Source: CAYQDF01 sp964416175
Lineage (GTDB): Bacteria > Chloroflexota > Anaerolineae > Anaerolineales > UBA4823
Assembly: GCA_964416175.1 (NCBI GenBank)
Contig: CAYQDF010000169.1
Coordinates: forward strand, 1 to 5,949
DNA length: 5,949 nt
Direction: 5' to 3'
Shown here: in pieces, positions 1 through 5,949 of the stretch
Position numbering within the stretch: position 1 is the stretch's first letter
Layout: each line of letters opens with the position of its first letter
Notes under the pieces: model-generated
Databases searched by the model: none
The model's input: only the letters and a program-made list of their open reading frames with translations
Told to the model about the DNA's origin: nothing
Translations under genes and position numbers: made by a program

Positions 1-981
1 CTCGGGGTTGAAGCCAAGCCTGTCCAGGCGCAACGCCGACACGCCGGTCGTGATAGCTTCACGGTCCAGAATGCGGACCACCGCCGATTCCCCGAACACG
101 CTGGGCAGGATGGAGACGCGGAAATCGACGGTCTTTCGATCGAGGCGCATGCGAAAGCTGCCGTCTTGCGGCACGCGCCGCTCGGCGATATCGAGGTCCG
201 ACATCACCTTGAGCCGGGACACCAGGGGAGCGTGGAGTTTGAGGTCCAGGGGTTCCAGCGCCGGCACGAGTATGCCGTCGACGCGGAACTTCACCCGTGT
301 CGCGCGGTCCGTGGCTTCGATATGGATGTCACTGGCGCGCCGCTGCATGGCGCTGAGCAGAATGGTATCCATCAACTTGACGGCCGGACTTTGATCCTCA
401 GCATGGTCGACGGTGAGGATTTCCTCGCCGCGGTCGTCCTCTTTGACCAACACCGACCGGTATTCGGCTTCCAATTCCCGCAAGGCCTGGCTCGAGCCCT
501 CACTGCGGTCCAGGGCGGCCAAGATGGCGGACCGCGGGCTGACGACCACGTCCAATGCTCGATTCAGCAACAGCTCCAGTTCGTCCAGCGCGAGCAGGTT
601 TTGTGGATCGGGGATCGCGATCGTGAGGCGGCCATCCTGATCACGGAGAGGGACGAACGGATGACGGTGCATCAGCTTGACGGAGATGGTGTCGAAGAAC
701 CGCTGCTCGATTCGGCATTCGGCCAGGGGATCGTAGGGCAAGTTGTACTGGGTCGCGAGGGCGCGCGCCAACTGCTCTTCCGAAATGAGCCCCTCGTCTA
801 AGAGGGTCGAACCCAGGGCAAGCTGATTATTCCCCAGCCGTTGAAGGACCTGGTCCACAGCGGTCTGACTCGCCGCCCCCTGGCCGACCAGCACCTCAGC
901 GAGCGCAGGACGTGACGACACGCGGGCCATGATCGGAGAGTTAGGCCTGGACAGCGAGTGCCTTTGAGATAGCGCCTTCAT
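1..981 (-). CDS. gspE: GspE/PilB-type secretion ATPase, N-terminal part (3' end outside window)
   Basis: Cytoplasmic hexameric ATPase that would drive pseudopilus or pilus assembly on the GspF platform. The visible 327 residues begin with an N-terminal GspE/MshEN-like helical domain (about 25-150), including LGSTLLDEGLISEEQLARAL at 56-75. The start of the ATPase core follows: ASDIHIE at 216-222, KFRVDGIL at 231-238, DIAERRVPQDG at 264-274 and FGESAVVRILDR at 296-307. These are classic T2SSE motifs. The Walker A, Asp box, Walker B and any tetracysteine zinc site would lie beyond position 1, so catalytic competence cannot be judged. I chose the ATG at 981-979 because it overlaps the gspF stop as ATGA, suggesting translational coupling. 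A second in-frame ATG at 930-928, giving a protein that begins MARVSS, is a good alternative; neither has a strong Shine-Dalgarno. Paralogues PilB and GspE cannot be separated on this fragment, but the neighbours favour GspE. Confidence 0.93.
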   Translation of the reverse strand, partial: MKALSQRHSLSRPNSPIMARVSSRPALAEVLVGQGAASQTAVDQVLQRLGNNQLALGSTLLDEGLISEEQLARALATQYNLPYDPLAECRIEQRFFDTISVKLMHRHPFVPLRDQDGRLTIAIPDPQNLLALDELELLLNRALDVVVSPRSAILAALDRSEGSSQALRELEAEYRSVLVKEDDRGEEILTVDHAEDQSPAVKLMDTILLSAMQRRASDIHIEATDRATRVKFRVDGILVPALEPLDLKLHAPLVSRLKVMSDLDIAERRVPQDGSFRMRLDRKTVDFRVSILPSVFGESAVVRILDREAITTGVSALRLDRLGFNPE

Positions 982-2192
982 TGAACCGTTCCAGCCATCT
1001 GAAACACGGGCAAGTACATGATGATAACGATCGTGCCGACTAAGAAGCCCATGACGAGCAGCAAGACAGGCTCGATCCATGTCGTCAGTTGGGTCAAGCG
1101 CATGTCCAGATCTCCCTCGTAAAACTCGGCTACGTCTCGGAGCATCGGTTCGAGCGAGCCGGTTTCCTCACCCACGGACAGCATTTCGATGGCCAGCCTC
1201 GGCAGAATCTTGGGCCGGTCGAGCGCACCGGCAAGGGTTCCGCCTTCTCGAATCTCGTCCACAGCTTCTGCAAGGCCTGCCGAGATCCGTCTGTTGGAGA
1301 CGGCTCCTCGGGCGATCTGCAAGGCCTCCACGAGCGGCGTGCCGCCGGCCAGGACGGTGGCCAATGTGCGCGTAAGTTGGATAGTGTGATGCTTGATGAA
1401 CACGTCCCCGAACACCGGTAGACGCAACAGGAGACGATCGATCGCGTAGCGTCCTGCCGGAGTGGCATACCAGCCTCGCACCGCGACCGCGACACCGCAC
1501 AGGCCGAGCCCGACCGGAAACACATGAGCTTGGGCAGACGCAACGAGGTTGATCAGGGTCTTCGTAGCGGCCGGCAACGTGCTTGCCGATTCGCCATAGA
1601 CCGCGACAAAGGTCGGCATCACATAGCTTAGGAGAAAGCCGACGACGGCGACGCCGACAAGCACCAGAAAGACGGGATAGGCGAGGGCTTTGGTCACTTT
1701 CTGGCGGAGTCCGAGCATCAATTTCAGGTAAACGACGTAGCGTTGCAGCACGTCCGGCAAGTTGCCGGATTGCTCGCCTGCCCGAATGGTCGCGATATAG
1801 AGGTCTGAAAAGTATTGGGGATGATTCGCCATCGCTTCGGACGAGGAAGCGCCGCCGCGGATCGCGTTCCGAACCGCGCGCAGCGCGTTTTGAAAGTGAC
1901 TGTGTTGAGCCCGTTCGATCAGAAGGTCCCAAACGCGCAGGACGGGGAGGCCCGCTTTGACCAGCGCCAGGAGCTCCTGATTGAAAATAAGAAAGTCTTG
2001 GAGCGGGAGCCGCCCCACAGGCAGGAACCCCCCGGCAGGCAGCGACGCGAGCGCCCCCCGCCGGTGAATCCTAAAGACCAAGTATCCTTGCCCTTCGAGC
2101 CTGGTTCTGACCGTCGCTTCTTCGTCCGCCTCGATATGGCCGTCGAAGGTCGTGCCGTCCGGGCGAGCCGCTTTATAGTGGAACGTGGCCAT
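978..2192 (-). CDS. gspF: GspF/PilC-type inner-membrane platform protein
   Basis: Polytopic inner-membrane protein that couples the GspE ATPase to pseudopilin insertion. It is complete at 404 residues, the usual length for the family. The N-terminus MATFHYKAARPDG is typical of GspF/PilC. Two T2SSF repeats are visible, at about 67-190 and 270-395. Each carries the family signature: AGEQSGNLPDVLQR at 138-151 and GEETGSLEPMLRDVA at 341-355. Hydrophobic segments lie at about 172-194, 213-239 and 373-396, with the conserved ALAYPVFL (169-176) and WIEPVLLLVMG (372-382) motifs. The ATG at 2192-2190 is the only ATG before an in-frame upstream stop at 2228-2226. It has no obvious Shine-Dalgarno, so re-initiation from the gene 46 bases upstream is possible. 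Its stop overlaps the gspE start by four bases. Nothing in it looks broken. PilC of a type IV pilus is the alternative name; the GspG-like partners favour GspF. Confidence 0.96.
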   Translation of the reverse strand: MATFHYKAARPDGTTFDGHIEADEEATVRTRLEGQGYLVFRIHRRGALASLPAGGFLPVGRLPLQDFLIFNQELLALVKAGLPVLRVWDLLIERAQHSHFQNALRAVRNAIRGGASSSEAMANHPQYFSDLYIATIRAGEQSGNLPDVLQRYVVYLKLMLGLRQKVTKALAYPVFLVLVGVAVVGFLLSYVMPTFVAVYGESASTLPAATKTLINLVASAQAHVFPVGLGLCGVAVAVRGWYATPAGRYAIDRLLLRLPVFGDVFIKHHTIQLTRTLATVLAGGTPLVEALQIARGAVSNRRISAGLAEAVDEIREGGTLAGALDRPKILPRLAIEMLSVGEETGSLEPMLRDVAEFYEGDLDMRLTQLTTWIEPVLLLVMGFLVGTIVIIMYLPVFQMAGTVQ

Positions 2193-2238
2193 GGATACGA
2201 CCCAGTGGGCTCGAATGGGGGATAACTACCCAACAGAG

Positions 2239-3072
2239 CTATTCTGGCCGCGAGGCATGGGGCGACCGCTCTGCCTCGCCGGGGACCGGATGAGGATCCG
2301 GCAACCACAAAGCTTGGCCGGGTTGTATGTGGTTGTTCGTGACATTGTTGAGCGCGCGCAATTCCCTGACATCGACACGGTAGCGACGGGCGATGCTCCA
2401 AATCGTGTCCCCTGCTTTGACCGGAATGGCCTGAAGAGCTTGGTTCTCCAGCGGAAGCACTTGGTCCCTCGATGGCTCGGGCGCGTGACGGTCCGCGCGC
2501 AGCGGCATGACCGGCACCGCCCTTCGAACGGCAGCCTCCCGTACAACTGGCGGCCTGGAGGGGACGACGGGGATTCTCGTCGCGGGTCTGTGCGAGGTCT
2601 TGGCCGGAGCCGCCTCAGCGTCCTCTTGAGCTGTTCGGCTCTGTAATTGTTTCTGGAGCAATCGCATCTGATTCTGCAGTTGCCGGCTGGTCGCGGCAAA
2701 GCGCTCGCGCTCCGCGCGCGATGCCTTCAACTCCTCACGCTGCAGTTCAACGACTTGTCTCGCTTCCGTAAGGCGCCGCTCGGCTTCTCGGACGCGTCCT
2801 TGCAGTCGCGCGCGAGCGACTTGGGCTTCAGCGAGCTCCGTCCGTCTGGCTTCCGCCTCACCCCTGAGCTCAGCGATGGTCCGCTGGGTGTCTCGGAGGG
2901 AAGTCTTGAGGGCATCGATCGTGAGTTGAAGATCCGAGACTTGCTCCGGATCCACCATCGGCTCCAGTTCGGCACAGGCCGGGAGCATCGTCGTCGTCAG
3001 GGCGAGGGCGAACGCCAGCGTTGGTGCGACACCGAGTCGGTCGCGCCGTTCATGACCGCTCTCCTTGTGCAT
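2239..3072 (-). CDS. LysM-domain lipoprotein with long coiled coil, in secretion operon
   Basis: I cannot assign a named gene. The 277-residue product has a basic N-terminus, a hydrophobic stretch (about 13-31) and a lipobox-like L-P-A-C ending at Cys33, so it is probably a lipoprotein. Ala at +2 would allow outer-membrane sorting. Residues about 43-148 form a highly charged Arg/Glu/Gln-rich coiled coil. A Pro/Arg/Ala-rich linker follows (about 150-210), then a LysM domain (about 214-258) with GDTIWSIARRYRV and the IQPGQALWLP ending, which would bind peptidoglycan. The start is the ATG at 3072-3070, with GAGG nine bases upstream; ATG 3078-3076 is a near-equal alternative. The gene follows the GspG-like gene by 19 bases and precedes gspF by 46. 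I infer an envelope scaffold or peptidoglycan anchor for the secretion complex, loosely like the role of FimV or GspA/GspB, without claiming homology beyond LysM. Confidence 0.85.
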   Translation of the reverse strand: MHKESGHERRDRLGVAPTLAFALALTTTMLPACAELEPMVDPEQVSDLQLTIDALKTSLRDTQRTIAELRGEAEARRTELAEAQVARARLQGRVREAERRLTEARQVVELQREELKASRAERERFAATSRQLQNQMRLLQKQLQSRTAQEDAEAAPAKTSHRPATRIPVVPSRPPVVREAAVRRAVPVMPLRADRHAPEPSRDQVLPLENQALQAIPVKAGDTIWSIARRYRVDVRELRALNNVTNNHIQPGQALWLPDPHPVPGEAERSPHASRPE

Positions 3073-3091
3073 CCGCATCGGCCTCAGCGCC

Positions 3092-3493
3092 TCACCATTT
3101 GTTGTACGGTACATCATTGGTCCCAACGAGGTCAGATCCCGAAAAGACGTCGTAGATTCCACCCTCGGCCGGCTCCGCAAGTTCCTGCCACGTCGTGGCC
3201 GAATTTGTCATCGGATCGACCGGGATCGCCCGCAGATAGCCAGCCATCACCAATGCCTGCAGAGTCGGAGGGTACTTGCCTTGGTCCGCTCGGTGTTGAT
3301 CCAAGAGATCCCGCAATGTGAACAGATCTTGTCGCAAGACCGCTTCTTTGGCCTTACGGACCGTGGTTTGATACGACGGCACGGCAAGCGTGCCGAGAAC
3401 CCCGATGATGGCGACCACGATCATCAGCTCGAGAAGGGTAAACCCACTCTCTCGGACAAGCCGCCGGTTACCAGTCCCGATACTTCGTTCCAT
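3092..3493 (-). CDS. gspG: GspG-like major pseudopilin
   Basis: Type IV pilin-like subunit expected to form the pseudopilus shaft. The 133-residue product has a 17-residue basic leader, a prepilin peptidase site G17|F18 with FTLLELMIVVAIIGVLGTLA, Glu22 at the +5 position, and one N-terminal hydrophobic helix (about 18-40). The GspG-type sequence GKYPPTLQALVMAGYLRAIP (72-91) is followed by VDPMTNSATTWQ and a GIYDVFSGSD C-terminal strand region (112-121). It ends Y-N-K-W. I chose the ATG at 3493-3491: the longer open frame back to 3559 would add 22 residues antecedent to an already long leader, and AGGA lies about 11 bases upstream of this ATG. The start overlaps the end of the preceding pseudopilin gene by 26 bases. 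The usual acidic calcium-site loop near the end of GspG is not obvious. It is slightly short but within the family range. Confidence 0.92.
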   Translation of the reverse strand: MERSIGTGNRRLVRESGFTLLELMIVVAIIGVLGTLAVPSYQTTVRKAKEAVLRQDLFTLRDLLDQHRADQGKYPPTLQALVMAGYLRAIPVDPMTNSATTWQELAEPAEGGIYDVFSGSDLVGTNDVPYNKW

Positions 3494-3974
3494 CCAATGC
3501 GATGTCCTGACTTTGCGTGGACACATCGTACACGTCATCGCCGCACCAGGAGCTGGCATTCGGAGGGTCGCGATAGCATCGGAGCAGCCAGTCGACTTTC
3601 CCGGTCAACGGATCAGGAGGAACTGATCGGAGATAACGTCGCACCGTCGTACCTCTGAGCGTGGCCTCCTCCCCTGACAACTTGATGCCGAGCATCACGT
3701 CCAGCGACTTGGGATAGCCGTACGCGCTCGTCACATCTTTACAACTCAGCTTGTTCTTGACGCATAGTGGTCCCAGGAGGAGGTCTCCGTCCCGATTCCA
3801 TTCCAGCTTGAAGGTGTCGATCGCATTGCGGAGCATCCGGAGATCCTGCCGCAGTTCTATCTCGCGGGCTCGCTTTCCGGAGGTTTTGCTCAACGGCATG
3901 GCGACAGAGGCGAGAATCATCACGATCGTGATCGTCACCAACAACTCCAGGAGCGTTACTCCCGTCTCTTTCAC
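3468..3974 (-). CDS. Prepilin-type pseudopilin with four cysteines (GspG/GspH-like)
   Basis: Second pseudopilin, 168 residues. It has a very short leader and a prepilin peptidase site at G5|V6 (GVTLLELLVTITIVMILASV), with Glu10 at +5, followed by one membrane helix to about residue 27. After the helix, the segment REIELRQDLRMLRNAIDTFK resembles GspG. The C-terminal region has RYLRSVPPDPLTG (113-125), a VYDVSTQSQD strand (148-157) and an ending Y-R-D-W. This matches the layout of the next gene, suggesting an old tandem duplication. Unlike that gene it has four cysteines (71, 78, 133 and 144), which could form periplasmic disulfides. The start is GTG at 3974-3972, overlapping the secretin stop as GTGA, with a weak GAGAG upstream. 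I expect a minor or alternative pseudopilin; I would not give it a letter. Val at +1 is less usual than Phe or Met but acceptable. Confidence 0.88.
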   Translation of the reverse strand: MKETGVTLLELLVTITIVMILASVAMPLSKTSGKRAREIELRQDLRMLRNAIDTFKLEWNRDGDLLLGPLCVKNKLSCKDVTSAYGYPKSLDVMLGIKLSGEEATLRGTTVRRYLRSVPPDPLTGKVDWLLRCYRDPPNASSWCGDDVYDVSTQSQDIALDGTKYRDW

Positions 3975-4963
3975 CGGACTCTCACAAGACTCGTGCTCTC
4001 GCCGGCATTCACCGGATCCTCCCCTCTTTCGGATGAGCGGGCCAGCAATTCGACGTGCACGGCCGAGACGCCCGGAGCCTTCGTGGCAAACGTCAGACTT
4101 GCCAAACTGCCGTCTCCCACCAACGGTCGCCCGTCTTTGCGCAAGGTGATCCGGACCTTGCCCTGCGAGATATTCGTGGAGACATCCACTCCTCTCGGCT
4201 TGGTTTGCCCTCTGAGAAGGTCACCTTCGGAGGCACTGCGGAATTCGAGCACCTCTGGGTCGTAATCGACCTTGAGCGTGCCTTCCCGCAATCCCTGCAG
4301 ACGTTCCGCAACCAGTTCCATCTTGACCACTTTCCCCAGCGGGACGATGGCTTCATTCGGCTGGAGGGAAAGCGAAGCCGGGCTTTGATTCGGAAGAGGA
4401 AGCAGTGTCACCCCGCTGGTGGGACGGCCGTTACCTTCGGCCTCAGCCGTCTGTGCAGAGGCCGGTTTCTCATTGCGGGGTAGCATCACCGGGATCGACG
4501 CTTTTCGGCTTTTTCCCGGAAAGAGCGGATTCGTTGCGTAAAACGCATCCGTGCCCGACCAAAAGGCCTGGGCAGGTAAGGACGGCGGGGTGATCGGTTG
4601 GATGATATGGGGCGTAATCGTGAGAATAACCTCCGTTGTCACCCGATCGGTCCGAAATGAGCTGAGGAGATTGCCGATGATCGGCAGGTCGCCCAGCCAC
4701 GGAACTGTCTGTCTCGTCCGGCGATCCTCTTCCTGGATGAGCCCCCCCAGCACGATCGTTTCGCCGTCCTTGATATTCAGGATCGTTTCCGCAGTTCTGT
4801 TGCCGAATCGAAACTGCTGGATGGGGGGAGAGGCCTGTAAGGTGACCAGATCCCCGATCCTGATGACCTCGATTTTCATCTTCAGCGACAATTCGTTCGC
4901 CAGGTGGATCGAGGGCTCAACCGTCAGCTTCACTCCCGTGTCTCTGAATTCGATCGAGGTCAC
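3971..4963 (-). CDS. gspD: Secretin (GspD/PilQ family) C-terminal part with cohesin-like domain, 5' end missing
   Basis: C-terminal 330 residues of an outer-membrane secretin, the exit pore of the machine. Residues about 2-122 are the end of the secretin domain: SIEFRDTGVKLTVEPSIH, then TIVLGGLIQEE (69-79), VPWLGDLPIIGNLLSSF (87-103) and EVILTITPHIIQP (111-123). After a Pro/Ser-rich linker (about 125-195), residues about 197-330 look like a cohesin-type beta sandwich: VKMELVAERLQGLREGTLKV, YDPEVLEF, GKVRITL, GDGSLASLTF and VSAVHVELL. This occupies the place where many GspD proteins have a pilotin-binding S-domain. The N-domains and most of the beta barrel are absent because the gene is cut at about 4962, where the sequence becomes cheB. 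The GTG at 4963-4961 merely opens the remaining frame and has no ribosome-binding site, so I do not regard it as the true start. The in-frame stop at 4996-4994 lies in cheB sequence. Confidence 0.92.
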   Translation of the reverse strand: MTSIEFRDTGVKLTVEPSIHLANELSLKMKIEVIRIGDLVTLQASPPIQQFRFGNRTAETILNIKDGETIVLGGLIQEEDRRTRQTVPWLGDLPIIGNLLSSFRTDRVTTEVILTITPHIIQPITPPSLPAQAFWSGTDAFYATNPLFPGKSRKASIPVMLPRNEKPASAQTAEAEGNGRPTSGVTLLPLPNQSPASLSLQPNEAIVPLGKVVKMELVAERLQGLREGTLKVDYDPEVLEFRSASEGDLLRGQTKPRGVDVSTNISQGKVRITLRKDGRPLVGDGSLASLTFATKAPGVSAVHVELLARSSERGEDPVNAGESTSLVRVR

Positions 4964-4975
4964 CGTGGAGGTGGT
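4950..4975. other. Chimeric junction between secretion operon and cheB
   Basis: At about 4960-4965 the minus-strand secretin homology stops (last conserved residues TSIEFRDTG, ending at 4960 or a few bases beyond). Plus-strand CheB homology begins with TVEVVGTAPDPY from 4962. Both genes are cut inside conserved domains at the same place and point outward. G+C and codon usage shift at the same spot. I see no inverted terminal repeat, insertion-sequence end or target-site duplication. An assembly or cloning chimera or a recent rearrangement is inferred. The neighbouring EcoRI-like GAATTC (4946-4951) and PvuI-like CGATCG (4951-4956) words are noted but prove nothing. Confidence 0.8.
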
Positions 4976-5927
4976 GGGGACCGCGCCCGATCCTTATGTG
5001 GCCCGGGACCGGATTGTCCAGGCCCGCCCCGACGTCATCACCCTGGACGTGGAAATGCCCCGCATGGACGGGCTCACCTTTCTGAAAAAAATCATGCACT
5101 ATCACCCTCTGCCGGTGATCATCGTCAGCTCCCTCACCCCCCGGGGCAGCAAAATGGCCCTTCAGGCCCTGGAATTGGGGGCGGTGGAGGTGCTGGCCAA
5201 ACCGGGGGGCGCCTTCAGCGTCGGGGACCTGGGGGAGGAGCTGGTGCAGAAAATCCGCAGCGCCGCCCTGGTCCGCTTCAACAGCCCGCGGCCGGCCCCG
5301 GGAGCTGCATCCCCGGCTGCCGCGCGGCTCAGCCCCCTCACCCAGACCACGGACAAGATCATCGCCATCGGCGCCTCCACCGGGGGCACCGAGGCCATCA
5401 AAGAGGTGCTGGTGCGCTTGCCCCAGAACACCCCCGGGGTGGTCATCGTCCAGCACATGCCCCCCAAGTTCACCACCGCCTTCGCGGAGCGCCTCAACCA
5501 GATGTGCGCCCTGGAGGTCCGGGAGGCCCAGGACGGCGACAGCGTGGTCACCGGCCGGGCACTGCTGGCCCCGGGGAACTTCCACATGCTCCTCAGAAGA
5601 AGCGGCGCCCGTTACTACGTCCAGGTGAAAACCGGGCCCCCGGTGCATCATCAGCGCCCCAGCGTGGACGTGCTCTTCAACTCCGCCGCGGAAAGCGCCG
5701 GGGCCAACGCCGTGGGGGTAATCCTCACCGGCATGGGCGCGGACGGCGCCGACGGCCTGTTGGCCATGAAGGAGAAGGGCGCCTACACCATCGCCCAGGA
5801 CGAGGCCAGTTGCGTGGTCTTCGGCATGCCCAAGGAGGCCATCAAGCGGGGCGCCGCCCACCGGGTCCTGTCCCTCACCCGCATCCCCGAGGAAATCCAG
5901 CGGGGCTTGACGATGAACGCCGCCTGA
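4962..5927 (+). CDS. cheB: Chemotaxis methylesterase/response regulator CheB, N-terminus missing
   Basis: CheB removes methyl groups from (and deamidates) chemoreceptors in the cytoplasm and is activated when CheA phosphorylates its receiver domain. Numbering from Thr at 4962, the receiver remnant (about 1-105) keeps the phosphoacceptor Asp29 in TLDVEMPRMDGL, Ser56 in VIIVSS and Lys80 in VLAKPGG. A Pro/Ala-rich linker (about 106-130) follows, then the methylesterase domain with Ser139 in AIGASTGG, His165 in IVQHMPP and Asp261 in TGMGADGADG. The Ser-His and His-Asp spacings (26 and 96) equal those of Escherichia coli CheB. About 27 residues are missing, including the first strand and its acidic pair (VDDS), so this copy could not bind magnesium for phosphorylation as it stands. 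The frame stays open back to an ATG at 4551, but that part is secretin antisense. Codons are strongly G/C-ending, unlike the neighbouring operon. Probably one gene of a chemotaxis cluster elsewhere. Confidence 0.93.
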   Translation, partial: TVEVVGTAPDPYVARDRIVQARPDVITLDVEMPRMDGLTFLKKIMHYHPLPVIIVSSLTPRGSKMALQALELGAVEVLAKPGGAFSVGDLGEELVQKIRSAALVRFNSPRPAPGAASPAAARLSPLTQTTDKIIAIGASTGGTEAIKEVLVRLPQNTPGVVIVQHMPPKFTTAFAERLNQMCALEVREAQDGDSVVTGRALLAPGNFHMLLRRSGARYYVQVKTGPPVHHQRPSVDVLFNSAAESAGANAVGVILTGMGADGADGLLAMKEKGAYTIAQDEASCVVFGMPKEAIKRGAAHRVLSLTRIPEEIQRGLTMNAA

Positions 5928-5935
5928 ACGCCGCC
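5914..5935. repeat. 11-bp perfect tandem repeat spanning the cheB stop
   Basis: TGAACGCCGCC occurs twice back to back, at 5914-5924 and 5925-5935. The first copy encodes the last residues of CheB (MNAA) and the second begins with its TGA stop. It looks like a small slippage duplication. Read in the opposite direction it has no evident function. The remaining bases to 5949 hold only GTTTTCC, with no complete terminator hairpin visible. Confidence 0.7.
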
Positions 5936-5949
5936 CGGTGTTTTCCTGG

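Noticed and set aside
166..801. Long plus-strand open frame of 211 codons
   Set aside because: It lies wholly antisense to gspE, whose conserved motifs are clear on the minus strand; its product has no recognisable domain.
1168..1932. Second minus-strand frame of 254 codons inside gspF
   Set aside because: It overlaps gspF out of frame and gives an Arg/Ser/Pro-rich product typical of a shadow frame in G+C-rich DNA.
2193..2238. Possible hairpin or imperfect direct repeat (GGGTAGTTATCC / GGGTCGTATCC) before gspF
   Set aside because: The inverted repeat is only four base pairs and the direct repeat is imperfect; not enough to call a regulatory site or terminator.
2647..3321. Plus-strand frame of 224 codons opposite the LysM lipoprotein and gspG
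   Set aside because: Antisense to two well-supported genes, with no ribosome-binding site and no motif.
4940..4980. Insertion-sequence end or phage attachment site at the junction
   Set aside because: No terminal inverted repeat, target duplication, tRNA end or integrase/transposase gene is visible nearby.
4917..5861. Minus-strand frame of 314 codons opposite cheB
   Set aside because: Gly/His/Asp-rich translation with no domain; it arises from the strong third-position G/C bias of cheB and crosses the junction.
5928..5949. Terminator after cheB
   Set aside because: Only a short T run (5940-5944) is present and no stem is completed before the window ends.

Overview
The window consists of two unrelated blocks that meet near position 4962. 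Positions 1 to about 4960 hold a compact minus-strand operon for a type II secretion / type IV pilus-like machine. Read 5'->3' on the minus strand it runs: secretin (5' end missing) with a C-terminal cohesin-like domain, a cysteine-containing pseudopilin, a GspG-like major pseudopilin, a lipoprotein with a coiled coil and a LysM domain, a full-length GspF platform protein, and the N-terminal 327 residues of a GspE/PilB ATPase that runs off the window at position 1. The genes are tightly packed: a GTGA overlap, a 26-base overlap, a 19-base gap, a 46-base gap and an ATGA overlap. This suggests one transcript with translational coupling. Its promoter must lie upstream of the truncated secretin, and I see no internal promoter or terminator.

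Positions ~4962 to 5927 hold, on the plus strand, a chemotaxis methylesterase/response regulator CheB. It has an intact phosphoacceptor Asp and a complete Ser-His-Asp catalytic triad, but it lacks about 27 N-terminal residues. The secretin (minus) and cheB (plus) point away from each other and both lose their 5' ends at the same few bases. Base composition also changes there: single 60-base lines counted by hand give 50-60% G+C on the secretin side and 68-70% inside cheB, and cheB favours GCC, CTG, GGG and CCC codons. The simplest reading is a chimeric join (assembly or cloning) or a recent rearrangement, not a natural gene neighbourhood. The open frame that runs from 4551 through the junction into cheB is a fusion of secretin antisense sequence and cheB, and should not be taken as a real 458-residue protein.

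The secretion block suggests a diderm (Gram-negative-type) bacterium. The gene set and moderately high G+C would fit Nitrospirota or a deltaproteobacterial-type lineage, but that is only an impression. The cheB block comes from a higher-G+C chemotactic bacterium, possibly a different organism.

In the secretion machine, GspE would power pseudopilus assembly on the GspF inner-membrane platform, the two pseudopilins would form the pseudopilus, and the secretin would be the outer-membrane gate. The LysM lipoprotein is placed to tie the complex to peptidoglycan. The most interesting biology here is the secretin-cohesin fusion together with this LysM coiled-coil lipoprotein. Apart from the junction I see no CRISPR array, RNA gene or mobile element.
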